NCBI GenBank assembly: GCA_016935935.1
Contig: JAFGPZ010000293.1
Coordinates: 1-20,088 of the forward strand
From: Deltaproteobacteria bacterium
GTDB taxonomy: Bacteria > Desulfobacterota > Syntrophia > Syntrophales > UBA2210
Reading direction: 5' to 3'
Length of the DNA stretch: 20,088 nucleotides
Made by a program: the position numbers and the translations under genes. Numbering within the stretch: position 1 is the first letter of the stretch; every line of letters starts with the position of its first letter. Shown here one piece after another: positions 1 to 7,908 of this stretch. Under the pieces are notes generated by a model. It did no database searches and had not been told where the DNA came from. It worked only from the letters and a program-made list of their open reading frames with translations.

Positions 1-1
1 A

Positions 2-322
2 GTTAACAATCAGTTAGTCTGCTCCTTCGCCATTCTCTTCGGCATCGGTTGGGGGGTGAATGCGCCCATATTCGTGTCTAGCGCAGCCGATCTTTTCCAT
101 GGAAGATCCTTCGGTCTGATATACGGCATAATGGAAGGAGTCCTCGGAATCGGAGGGGCGCTGGGAGCATGGTTCCCCGGTTTTATTTATGACCAGACAC
201 ATAGCTACCAGTTAGCCTTCTGCTTCTCAATATTTATGACGATACTGGCCTGTTTGTTTATTTGGCTGGCGGCACCGAGTAAGGCACACAATAAAGGAAA
301 CATGACAGGTCAGGATAAATAG
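2..322 (+). CDS. MFS transporter, C-terminal end (5' truncated by window)
   Basis: The reading frame is open from base 2 to the TAG at 320-322 and gives about 106 residues. The visible part has hydrophobic helices separated by the MFS-type loop AADLFHGRSFGLIYG, then GIGGALGAWFPGFIYDQT. This small-residue-rich segment followed by a D-x-T loop is characteristic of the C-terminal half of MFS_1 permeases, including monocarboxylate/oxalate-type carriers. A final helix (LAFCFSIFMTILACLFIWL) is followed by a short charged cytoplasmic tail. The protein should be an inner-membrane secondary transporter. Its substrate cannot be read from this fragment. It lies upstream of an SLC13-type carrier on the same strand, but a 226-base gap with its own promoter-like site separates them, so the two are probably transcribed separately. 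Family call firm; specificity unknown. Confidence 0.85.
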   Translation, partial: VNNQLVCSFAILFGIGWGVNAPIFVSSAADLFHGRSFGLIYGIMEGVLGIGGALGAWFPGFIYDQTHSYQLAFCFSIFMTILACLFIWLAAPSKAHNKGNMTGQDK

Positions 323-377
323 GGAAACACCCGGTTATTATGCTTATGAAATCTGCCCAATTATAAGTAGCATTTGT

Positions 378-422
378 GCGCCTTATGCGATTTTCAATAC
401 AAAAAATATCGCGTAATTGCGC
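378..422 (+). promoter_or_regulatory. Imperfect inverted repeat, candidate enhancer (UAS) of a sigma-54 activator
   Basis: GCGCCTTATGCGAT (378-391) and ATCGCGTAATTGCGC (408-422) are imperfect reverse complements. The inner arms GCGAT/ATCGC and the outer GCGC/GCGC match exactly. The dyad centre lies about 100-115 bases upstream of the start site expected from the -24/-12 element at 489-504, the usual place for a bacterial enhancer-binding-protein site. Assigning it to an activator such as a DctD- or NtrC-type protein is inference; no such regulator is in the window. Confidence 0.4.
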
Positions 423-488
423 CCTTTATTCCCGCGTCTCGTCGCCTTCATCTTCATAAGATCTTCCATTAAAAAGAATAATTTGGTC

Positions 489-504
489 CGGCATGTTTAT
501 TGCA
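489..504 (+). promoter_or_regulatory. Candidate sigma-54 (-24/-12) promoter for the SLC13 transporter gene
   Basis: CGGCATGTTTATTGCA matches the sigma-54 consensus TGGCAC-N5-TTGCA at 9 of 11 fixed positions. The essential GG (490-491) and GC (502-503) are exactly 12 bases apart. Transcription would start near 515, leaving a leader of about 34 bases that holds the AGGAGGT ribosome site before the ATG at 549. Sigma-54 control is well known for C4-dicarboxylate carriers such as dctA, which fits a gene for an anion symporter. Not experimentally shown. Confidence 0.55.
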
Positions 505-548
505 CTGTCAGGCGGTGGTTCTATAAAATAATCAGAGGAGGTGGAATA

Positions 549-2468
549 ATGAGTGTTTTAGTGGGAGGTGTAGTGCGCTTCTGGGACTGGCAATGGAGAT
601 TGCATTACAGGGCAAAGGAACTAATTATGCGTCGTTCCGCTTCAGACCAAAATTCGGTATCTGGAAACTCCAAGGAAGAAGAAGTAAAGAAGGGAAACAG
701 TGAGTCAAAGGTGGGCACCGGTGGTGGTGGCGTTACGCAGCCATACAAGTTGCGAAACATGATCGGTCTCATAGGCGGTGTCGTTGTAATGGTCATTGTA
801 TTAGCAATGCCTGCCTCTGACAGTATGTATGGTGTGGCAGGAGAAATATTGTTAAAAAAGGGAACTCCTGCGGTCCTCCAGGCGGGGGCTCAGGCAGATG
901 TTCTGGTCCTCAACAAAAAGGGCAAAATAAGCGATATCCCTGATCCAGCAGCCTTCATGACTTGGGCCAAGCAGAAATACCCAGAAACATTTAAGGCAGT
1001 TACGAAAAAGGCCAATAGCATGAAGAACTGCCTTGCTGTCATGCTTATTATGATAATCTGGTGGATCTGTGAGTCAGTCCCCTGGGGCGTAACTGCCCTG
1101 CTTCCGGCAGCCATCTTCCCTCTGGCTGGAGTGGCCAATGCGAGCCAGTCGAGCACACCCTATGCCAATCCAATTATCATCTTGTTCATCGCCGCATTTT
1201 TCATTGCCGAAGCAATGCTCAAATGGAACTTCCATCGAAGGGTAGCACTCTTTATCGTTGATAAGATAGGAGCGAGTCCCCGGAGGATCATTTTAGGCTT
1301 CATGGTTGCATCCGCCTTTCTTTCCATGTTCATCTCAAACACGGCAACGGCAATGATGATGATGCCCATGGCTCTGGCAATTATCCTGCATACGGCGGAA
1401 GTCGGCAAACGATTGCAGGAGAAGGGCGAACTTGCATCGGTAAACTTTACCCCGGGAGTCTACGTTTTCGGCAGTTCTTTAATGCTCGGTATCGCCTTTG
1501 CCTGTAACAGCGGTGGTATGGGAACACTCATCGGAACACCACCCAATATAATATATGCCGGGCAACTGGCAATGCTCTTCCCCGATGCGCCAAAAGTGGA
1601 TTTTGCACGGTGGCTCGTCTTCGGTCTTCCCCTGTGCTGGATTACCACCATAGTACTCTGGGCACTTCTGGTATATGTCTTGAAACGCCCGGAGATTAAG
1701 GAAGTTCCCGGAGGCAGTCAATTAATTAAAGAAGAGAGAAAAAAGCTGGGTCCCTGGAGCAGAGGTGAGATGGCGGTAGGTATCATATTGCTCATTACGG
1801 CCCTTGCCTGGATATTCAGAGCGGAAAAACAAATCGGTGACGTAACGATATACGGACTGTCAACGCTCTTTCCCTGGATACATGACTCAACAGTCGCTGT
1901 TTTCATGGCTATTTTGCTCTTTTGCGTTCCAATCAGTCTTGAAAAAAACGAGTTTGCCCTCACCTGGGATTGGGCGGTAAAGATTCCCTGGGGAATCGTA
2001 CTACTTTTTGGTGGAGGTTTTTCTCTGGCGGCAGCCGTTAGCTCAACAGGGGCAGCAACGTGGATAGGAGTTCACCTGGCGGGGTTGGCTAACTGGCCAC
2101 TCTTCTGGCTCATGATCGCCGTGACAGTTGTTATCGCGGGAGTCTCCACAGTGGCTACCAACACAGCGACAGCAACTGTCTTCATGCCTATTCTGGGTAC
2201 TATGGCGCTGGCAACTTCCTTCGATCCACGCTTTTTGATGATCCTCGGTTGTTTGGCCTCACAGTGCGCTTACGCGCTGCCGGTATCGACAACGCCGAAT
2301 GCGATTTGTTTCGGATCTGGGTACATCAGTATGGTCGACATAGTAAAGGTGGGGCTCATCTGTTCCATTGTCGCTATATTGATAGCTGTCGTCGGAACTC
2401 TCATCTTTATGGGGCCTGCCTTCGGCGTCTCACCGCACTTAATGCCGGCATGGGCCGTAGCGGGTTAA
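549..2468 (+). CDS. SLC13/DASS-family sodium:carboxylate (or sulfate) symporter
   Basis: A 639-residue polytopic inner-membrane protein, expected to couple Na+ to uptake of a di/tricarboxylate or sulfate. ATG 549 is chosen because AGGAGGT (536-542) sits 6 bases upstream; the open frame extends to a TTG at 417 that has no ribosome site. The paired family signatures are present: SNTAT (263-267) with IGTPPN (328-333), and TNTAT (537-541) with STTPNA (580-585). The PWGIVLLFGGG segment (480-490) also fits DASS carriers. Unusual points are a hydrophilic Gly/Ser/Lys-rich N-terminus of about 65 residues and a charged insert of about 60 residues (about 98-160) between the first two hydrophobic segments. 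A sigma-54-like promoter precedes it and a hairpin follows it. Neighbouring acyl-CoA genes favour a carboxylate substrate, but sulfate cannot be excluded. Confidence 0.9.
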   Translation: MSVLVGGVVRFWDWQWRLHYRAKELIMRRSASDQNSVSGNSKEEEVKKGNSESKVGTGGGGVTQPYKLRNMIGLIGGVVVMVIVLAMPASDSMYGVAGEILLKKGTPAVLQAGAQADVLVLNKKGKISDIPDPAAFMTWAKQKYPETFKAVTKKANSMKNCLAVMLIMIIWWICESVPWGVTALLPAAIFPLAGVANASQSSTPYANPIIILFIAAFFIAEAMLKWNFHRRVALFIVDKIGASPRRIILGFMVASAFLSMFISNTATAMMMMPMALAIILHTAEVGKRLQEKGELASVNFTPGVYVFGSSLMLGIAFACNSGGMGTLIGTPPNIIYAGQLAMLFPDAPKVDFARWLVFGLPLCWITTIVLWALLVYVLKRPEIKEVPGGSQLIKEERKKLGPWSRGEMAVGIILLITALAWIFRAEKQIGDVTIYGLSTLFPWIHDSTVAVFMAILLFCVPISLEKNEFALTWDWAVKIPWGIVLLFGGGFSLAAAVSSTGAATWIGVHLAGLANWPLFWLMIAVTVVIAGVSTVATNTATATVFMPILGTMALATSFDPRFLMILGCLASQCAYALPVSTTPNAICFGSGYISMVDIVKVGLICSIVAILIAVVGTLIFMGPAFGVSPHLMPAWAVAG

Positions 2469-2493
2469 TCTGAGTTGTCTTTTTGCTTTGGAG

Positions 2494-2525
2494 GTGCAGC
2501 CACTTCGACAAGGGGGTGGCTGCAC
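2494..2525 (+). terminator. Terminator-like hairpin after the SLC13 gene
   Basis: GTGCAGCCAC (2494-2503) and GTGGCTGCAC (2516-2525) form a perfect 10-bp stem with a 12-base loop, 25 bases after the stop codon. Only a short TTT follows, so it is either a weak intrinsic terminator or a 3'-end stabiliser. It separates the transporter from the metallo-hydrolase gene. Confidence 0.6.
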
Positions 2526-2676
2526 TTTGGTGACATCTTGAACCGGGCGGATGCCAGGTAGCCGCTACTTGAGTGAGATTGACGAGCGAAGTAAAATATT
2601 TTCTTACCATTTAAAGTTCCACCCAAGGCATCACAGGAAGCTTGAATAATTATACACATGCAAGGAAGGAATATAA

Positions 2677-3513
2677 ATGAAATTTAAACTTACCACACTA
2701 TGTGAAAATACGGCAGGCAAACCGGGATTCGCCGCCGAATGGGGTCTCAGTATTCTCATTGAAACAGAGGATACCACTGTCCTATTTGACACGGGAAGAA
2801 GTTCCGTTGCCCTTTCAAATGCAGACAAAATGGGCATTGATCTCCGAAAAATAGACAGAATCGTGCTGAGCCACGGACACCACGACCATACAGGCGGGTT
2901 GCGAGAAGTTTTAAATCGGACGGGGGATATGGAGATCGTTGCACATCCGGCAGTATGGGAGAACAAATACACAAAACGACCCTATGAAGCAAAGGAGGCT
3001 TACTGCGGCATACCCTTTGCCCGTGAAGAACTTGAGTCATTGGGCGGCTCGTTCGTCCTTACATCACAACCCTTTGCCCTCTCCGACCGGATTACGACTA
3101 CCGGTGAGATCGACATGACTGTTGACTATGAAACAATTGAACCATCCCTGTTGGTAAAGGAAGGAAATAAATTCATTCCGGACATTTTCAGAGATGATTT
3201 ATCCATTGTGGTGAGAACAGATGAAGGACTTGTCGTCGTACTGGGATGCGCTCATCGTGGAACCATAAATACTATTCATCATGCACAGAGGATAACGGGA
3301 GAAGAACGTATCTATGCCATTATCGGAGGAACACACCTCTTCCCTGCCTCCGATGAAAGAGTGGAACGAACAATTAATGAGTTAATAGATCTTGACGTAA
3401 AGAAGGTGGGAATCTCTCACTGCAACGGCTTCTATGCATCCATGCGCGTCGCACAGGCACTGGGAGATAGATTTTTCCTGAATAATGCGGGAACACAAAT
3501 TACTCTTCCTTGA
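2677..3513 (+). CDS. COG1237 metallo-beta-lactamase-fold protein
   Basis: A 278-residue cytoplasmic protein of the beta-lactamase-fold family often annotated as 7,8-dihydropterin-6-yl-methyl-4-(beta-D-ribofuranosyl)aminobenzene-5'-phosphate synthase-like. Metal ligands are visible: SHGHHDHTGG gives H66, H68, D70 and H71, followed by GCAH (H193), GGTH (H220) and SHCNG (H248). The length is normal for the family. The ATG is set by CAAGGAAGGAA, which ends 5 bases upstream. A paralogue with the same N-terminus starts at 19744, near the other end of the window. The gene converges on the CoA-transferase gene ending at 3670. The archaeal pterin function is unlikely to transfer directly. Lactone, thioester or ester hydrolysis, or a redox role, are all possible, so only the fold and metal site are firm. 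Confidence 0.85.
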   Translation: MKFKLTTLCENTAGKPGFAAEWGLSILIETEDTTVLFDTGRSSVALSNADKMGIDLRKIDRIVLSHGHHDHTGGLREVLNRTGDMEIVAHPAVWENKYTKRPYEAKEAYCGIPFAREELESLGGSFVLTSQPFALSDRITTTGEIDMTVDYETIEPSLLVKEGNKFIPDIFRDDLSIVVRTDEGLVVVLGCAHRGTINTIHHAQRITGEERIYAIIGGTHLFPASDERVERTINELIDLDVKKVGISHCNGFYASMRVAQALGDRFFLNNAGTQITLP

Positions 3514-3669
3514 CAAAGCACACGTAGCGTTCGGAAGTCCCTGATATTTGCAGATTTGCTCTTATTCCTGTCTGTATTACAAATATCTCTTTATCTGCTT
3601 CCAGAGTTGATATGAAGGTTCACAGGAAAAGCCAAGAGCCCTTGTACAGAGACACAGACATGACGCTTT

Positions 3670-4872
3670 TCAGATAATCTTCTTTGCCTTCAGTGCTTCA
3701 ATTTCCTCGTCGGTCATGCCAAGTTTTCCTTTCAGTACAAGCGCTGAATGTTCTCCCAACATTGGAGGTGGATTGTATTTCTGCTTATTCATCGAGGAAA
3801 TCTTGATTGGATTTCCCACGTCTTTCAACTTTCCGGTGTGAGGAGCATCTATCTCTATGACCATGTCTCTCGCTTGCAACTGTGGATCGGCAAGAGTCTT
3901 GTCCAATGTATTTATGGGACCTGCGGGAACCTCTGTTTCCGGTCTATCGAAGATTTCGCACCATTCTGCCGTAGTTTTTTTCTGGAATGCCTCTTCTATC
4001 AGATTGTCCAGTATAACTTTGTTCTCAAGCCTTTTGGGTCTGCTGTTGAACCGAGGGTCATTGGGAAGATCTTTCAAATCCAGCGCACTACACAGATTTT
4101 TAAAAAAGTGATCCATGAAGGCTTCGATAACAATGCCAGAGTCTTTCGTTTTGTAGGCTCTGAGCGGCACATGGCTTACATGACCTGTACCCACCGGTTG
4201 AGGAACTTCACCGGCTACAAGGTAGTACTTTGCCCTGTAGGTATGGAGTCCGGTCAGGACATCGAGCATTGAGATATCGACAATACTTCCCTCCCCCGTT
4301 TCCTGCCTTTTCCAGAGAGCAGAAAGGATGCCAATGACGGCAAAGGCCGATGCACCGAGATCGCCTATTGGAATGCCCGTTCTGACAGGAGGACCTCCTG
4401 GTTCACCAGTATAGCTCATAACTCCACCCAAAGCCTGAATGATAATATCATAGGCCGGTCGATCTCGGTAAGGACCGTTCTGGCCATAACCAGTGATGGA
4501 TGCCCAGACTATTCCACTGTTGATCTTCTTCAGATCGTCGAAACCGAGTCCCAGCTTTTCCATCGTACCGGGTGTAAAGTTGTTAACAACCACATCAGCC
4601 TTTTCGACCAAGCGGAAAAAAATCGCCTTTCCTTCGGGTGATTTCAAATCCAGGGTCAGGCTCTTTTTATTTCTGTTGATGGCAAGAAAGTAAGCGCTCT
4701 GCTGTCCTGAACCGACAAAATGGGGCGGTATACGCCTTGTCTGATCTCCCACCCCGGGGCGTTCAATTTTTATGACCTCCGCACCAAGGTCTCCCAGGAT
4801 CTGTGTGCCATAGGGACCGGCCAGCACATGGGTTAGATCGAGTACAACAATTCCTTCCAGTGGCGCACTCAT
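3670..4872 (-). CDS. Family III CoA-transferase (CaiB/BaiF), copy 1
   Basis: A 400-residue cytoplasmic enzyme that moves CoA between carboxylic acids through an aspartyl-CoA anhydride. The N-terminus LEGIVVLDLTHVLAGPYGT and the block LGAEVIKIERPGVGD (29-43) are family hallmarks. The catalytic aspartate corresponds to D171 in GIPIGDLGAS, close to D169 of formyl-CoA transferase. The ATG at 4872 has GAGGAGG 7 bases upstream. It is the last gene of the leftward cluster, 164 bases after the carboxyltransferase gene, and converges with the + strand metallo-hydrolase. It differs clearly from the second family III enzyme at 9111, so the two probably use different acids. Substrates are not predictable by motif. 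The position suggests activation of a pathway acid using a product CoA-ester as donor. Confidence 0.93.
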   Translation of the reverse strand: MSAPLEGIVVLDLTHVLAGPYGTQILGDLGAEVIKIERPGVGDQTRRIPPHFVGSGQQSAYFLAINRNKKSLTLDLKSPEGKAIFFRLVEKADVVVNNFTPGTMEKLGLGFDDLKKINSGIVWASITGYGQNGPYRDRPAYDIIIQALGGVMSYTGEPGGPPVRTGIPIGDLGASAFAVIGILSALWKRQETGEGSIVDISMLDVLTGLHTYRAKYYLVAGEVPQPVGTGHVSHVPLRAYKTKDSGIVIEAFMDHFFKNLCSALDLKDLPNDPRFNSRPKRLENKVILDNLIEEAFQKKTTAEWCEIFDRPETEVPAGPINTLDKTLADPQLQARDMVIEIDAPHTGKLKDVGNPIKISSMNKQKYNPPPMLGEHSALVLKGKLGMTDEEIEALKAKKII

Positions 4873-5036
4873 ATAAAATCCTCCTCAAATATAATGCAAA
4901 TAAACCGGTACTTTACGCTACCTTTGTCCTCTGTCTAACAAAGTCCTGATGAAAGTCTGATTATTCATCCAATACCACTTTGAAATATTTTCCTGAGACA
5001 GCATGGTTTTAGAAACAATCAGCCTTGAAAGGTTAC

Positions 5037-6584
5037 CTAAAGGGGAATATTCCCGTGCTTCTTATCCATTTTCGACGGCTTTTTATTCCTGAGAATTTTC
5101 AGGGCATTTATGATTTTAGGCCTTGTTTCCTGCGGTTCTATGATGTCGTCTATGTACATCTTGCGGGCCGCTTCATAGGGACCACCAAAGACATTTTTAT
5201 ACTCATCAATGAGCCTGTCACGAATGTCCCCGGAGTTTTCAGCCTTCGCTATCTCTCTTCCATATATTACATCAACTGCCCCCTCGGCGCCCATGACGGC
5301 GAGTTCCGCAGAGGGCCATGCAATCACCAGATCCGTGCCCATTGGCTTGCTGCACATTGCCTGTTTGCCCCCCCCGTAATCTTTGCGAATGATGACTGTA
5401 ATCTTTGGAACCGAAGCCTCGGCATAGGCATAGAGCATCTTGGCGCCATGACGGATGATTCCCAGATGTTCCTGGTGAATTCCAGGCAGATAGCCAGGAA
5501 TATCGACAAAGGTAATAACCGGGATATTGAAGGCATCACAGAACCGTATAAATCGTGAACCCTTGTCTGAGGCATTGATATCAAGGGCGCCTGCCAGATA
5601 GGCGGGTTGATTGGCTATGATTCCGACAGGCCATCCATCCATTCTGCCGAATCCAGTTATAATATTTTTCGCATAATTTTTCTTGATTTCAAAAAAGTAA
5701 CCGTCATCGACAACTTTTTTAATGAGATGCAGCATGTTGTAATACTTTCTGTCTTCCCGCGGAATAATAGAGAGCAGTCCCTCATCCTGACGGTCAGGAT
5801 CATCAGATGGCGTGACTCGTTGAGGATGCGACATATTACTATCAGGCAACAGGGAAAGTAATTCCTTTATCCCTTTGATCATCTCCTCTTCGGTCCCCAC
5901 AACAATGTCGCAAACACCACTCTTTTTGGAATGAACGTCAGCGCCACCGAGTTCTTCAAAGGAAACATCTTCATTTGTTACGGCCTTTATGACTTTCGGT
6001 CCAGTTATGAAAAGTTGGCTCTGCCCACGGATCATGAGGACAAAATCCATCAGTGCCGAACTGTATGCCACACCTCCAGCACATCTGCCGAATATAGCTG
6101 AAATGAGTGGGATTATACCTGAGGCTTGCGTGCAGGCATAGAAAACTCCATCGAATCCTATGCGTTTATTTCCCTCCTGTATGCGTGCACCAACAGAATC
6201 CTGAAGGGCAATAAGGGGGATTTTCATCTCCCGACATCCATCAATAATATTGACGATCTTCATGGCATGAACGTTACCGAGAGATCCCCCTTGAACTGTC
6301 TTGTCATGGGCATAGAGCCCCACAGCACGACCATTCACCTGGGCAAACCCGGTTATGACGCCATCGCGCGGAATGTATGGCGGGTTCGGCCCGAATTCAG
6401 CAGGCTGGTGTTCTGCAAAAGTTCCAAATTCCACGAAAGTACCTGAATCTACCAGAAAAGAAATCCTTTCCTCAGCCGTCAGGTATCCTTTATCTTTCAG
6501 CTTATCGATCTTTCCCTGACCGCCCCCCAGCGATGCCTTCTTCTTAATATCACGGTATTGCAGTATCGCCTTTTCCATATCCAC
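5037..6584 (-). CDS. Acyl-CoA carboxylase/decarboxylase carboxyltransferase subunit (PccB/MmdA family)
   Basis: A 515-residue protein with two crotonase-like halves, as in the beta subunit of propionyl-CoA carboxylase or the alpha subunit of biotin-dependent acyl-CoA decarboxylases. It transfers a carboxyl group between biotin and an acyl-CoA. Visible signatures: DKTVQGGSLG, DSVGARIQEG and GRCAGGVAYSSAL in the first half, and FVDIPGYLPG, QEHLGIIRHGAK and YAYAEASVPKITVI in the second. The usual YGGAYDVM-type loop reads YGGGKQAM here. GTG 6584 is preferred because GAGGAG lies 7 bases upstream; the ATG at 6578 is too far from it. No biotin carrier, biotin carboxylase or membrane decarboxylase subunit is present in the window, so partners must be encoded elsewhere. 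Direction (carboxylation or decarboxylation) and substrate are unresolved. Confidence 0.9.
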   Translation of the reverse strand: MDMEKAILQYRDIKKKASLGGGQGKIDKLKDKGYLTAEERISFLVDSGTFVEFGTFAEHQPAEFGPNPPYIPRDGVITGFAQVNGRAVGLYAHDKTVQGGSLGNVHAMKIVNIIDGCREMKIPLIALQDSVGARIQEGNKRIGFDGVFYACTQASGIIPLISAIFGRCAGGVAYSSALMDFVLMIRGQSQLFITGPKVIKAVTNEDVSFEELGGADVHSKKSGVCDIVVGTEEEMIKGIKELLSLLPDSNMSHPQRVTPSDDPDRQDEGLLSIIPREDRKYYNMLHLIKKVVDDGYFFEIKKNYAKNIITGFGRMDGWPVGIIANQPAYLAGALDINASDKGSRFIRFCDAFNIPVITFVDIPGYLPGIHQEHLGIIRHGAKMLYAYAEASVPKITVIIRKDYGGGKQAMCSKPMGTDLVIAWPSAELAVMGAEGAVDVIYGREIAKAENSGDIRDRLIDEYKNVFGGPYEAARKMYIDDIIEPQETRPKIINALKILRNKKPSKMDKKHGNIPL

Positions 6585-6669
6585 GGCATAACTCCTCAGA
6601 CAAAAATTTCTTTTCTTTCACAGAATGCATTAAGGACTCAATGATGCACATAATCATTTTCTCGTCAAA

Positions 6670-7770
6670 TCATTTTTGAATCCTTCGTTGCATGTCAACA
6701 ATCTTATGACATATGGCATCACACATCTCTTCCGTTGTTGCTTCGCCACCCAGATCAGGTGTTTTTACTACCCCTTCATTGATAACTTCATCAACACCCT
6801 CCTCGATATCCTGGGCAGCCTGCAACGCGGCATCATCCCCCTTCCTTTCACCAAGCCAGGCCAGAAGCATCTGTGCCGACACAACCATTGAGTAGGGATT
6901 TGCCACATGCCGACCGGCAATATCAGGTGCCGAACCGTGGGTAGCCTGCGCCATCGCATATTCAGGCCCTGCGGAAAGACCAGGAGCCATACCCAGACCA
7001 CCTACAAGTCCCGCCGCTTCATCAGATAGAATGTCTCCAAAGAGACTTGTGGTTACAACAACATCAAAAACCTGCGGTTTCATTGCAAGATGCATCGCAA
7101 AGGTATCGACGAAAATCGACTCAAAAGTGATATCGGGATAGTCGGCGGCTACCTCACGGCATGTATCGAAAAAGAGACCACAGCATAGCTTATGGACCGT
7201 ATTTTTATGTACTGCTGTAACCTTTCTCTGCCCTTTGCGACGACGTGCAAGTTCAAAAGCCGTTCGAGCAACAAATTCCGAATTTCTTTTCGTTATTACC
7301 CTCACCGACAGGGCGATATCGGGTGTCGGCATGAAATCTGCCATCCCTTTGTACATATTCCGGTCAGGCGGAAACCCCTCATTGTTTTCCCGTATTATTA
7401 CCATATCGACATTTTTATGCAGTGAGGGAATAGCGGGATAAGATTTTGCGGGGCGTATGTTACTAACCAGATCGAATTGACGCCGTATGACGGGATGGGG
7501 ATTAATCGCCTTCTCATCGTCCTTAGGATAGGCAGCATGCCCAATGGGACCCAGGATCCAGCCATCTAAAGCACTAAGGCGCTCCAATGTTTCCCGAGGC
7601 AACGTTTCCCCCGAATCTATGTAAGAGAGATGTCCAATGGGCAGTTCGCACCAGTCTATTACTATTTCTCTATATTTTTTAACAGCATCCTTGAGAACCT
7701 TCACAGCAGCGGGCACGATCTCCAGACCTATGTCGTCACCCATTAAAATCCCGATGCGGTATTCTGACAC
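6670..7770 (-). CDS. Isocitrate/isopropylmalate dehydrogenase-family beta-decarboxylating dehydrogenase
   Basis: A 366-residue enzyme expected to oxidise a 2-hydroxy acid bearing a 3-carboxylate, with loss of CO2, using NAD. The spacing of catalytic residues follows isopropylmalate dehydrogenase: R97, R106, R127 (REN), Y140, K189 (HKN) and the metal aspartates D222, D246 and D250 (GDILSDE). HGSAPDIAG (278-286) matches the NAD-type cofactor loop. The helix that selects the substrate side chain (about 88-104, INPHPVIRRQFDLVSN) resembles neither typical LeuB nor Icd, so the substrate is probably different (tartrate-, malate- or alkylmalate-like). GTG 7770 has AAGGAGG 7 bases upstream. It sits inside the catabolic block between a CoA-transferase and the carboxyltransferase. 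Ordinary leucine biosynthesis is unlikely, because no leuC or leuD neighbour is seen. Confidence 0.88.
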   Translation of the reverse strand: MSEYRIGILMGDDIGLEIVPAAVKVLKDAVKKYREIVIDWCELPIGHLSYIDSGETLPRETLERLSALDGWILGPIGHAAYPKDDEKAINPHPVIRRQFDLVSNIRPAKSYPAIPSLHKNVDMVIIRENNEGFPPDRNMYKGMADFMPTPDIALSVRVITKRNSEFVARTAFELARRRKGQRKVTAVHKNTVHKLCCGLFFDTCREVAADYPDITFESIFVDTFAMHLAMKPQVFDVVVTTSLFGDILSDEAAGLVGGLGMAPGLSAGPEYAMAQATHGSAPDIAGRHVANPYSMVVSAQMLLAWLGERKGDDAALQAAQDIEEGVDEVINEGVVKTPDLGGEATTEEMCDAICHKIVDMQRRIQK

Positions 7771-7908
7771 TATTACGCCTCCTTCTTGTCATTGGGCAGC
7801 CTGCGGAAAAGATCCTTTCACTTGCATCTCCGGGCAGGTCCTTCACTGGGGTCGGGGCGTGCCACTTGGCACATCACTTTTCTCGCACTCTCTGGATAAA
7901 AGACAAAG

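Noticed and set aside
417..548. TTG-initiated extension of the SLC13 gene by 44 residues
   Set aside because: No ribosome site at 417, the segment overlaps the sigma-54-like promoter, and ATG 549 has an ideal AGGAGGT.
2249..2473. Alternative + frame overlapping the 3' end of the SLC13 gene
   Set aside because: It overlaps the conserved second SLC13 motif; no independent support.
3543..3587. GATATTTG/CAAATATC inverted repeat between converging genes as a bidirectional terminator
   Set aside because: The 8-bp AT-rich stem with a 29-base loop and no T-run is too weak to call.
3748..4272. 174-codon open frame on the + strand inside the CoA-transferase gene
   Set aside because: Antisense to a clear family III CoA-transferase; the translation has no recognisable motif and no ribosome site.
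5025..5558. 177-codon + strand frame opposite the carboxyltransferase
   Set aside because: Shadow of a well-conserved coding sequence on the other strand; composition is not protein-like.
7853..7870. GTGCC-ACTT-GGCAC hairpin between the dehydrogenase and CoA-transferase genes as a terminator
   Set aside because: Only 5-6 bp, no T-run, and the genes appear to belong to one operon.
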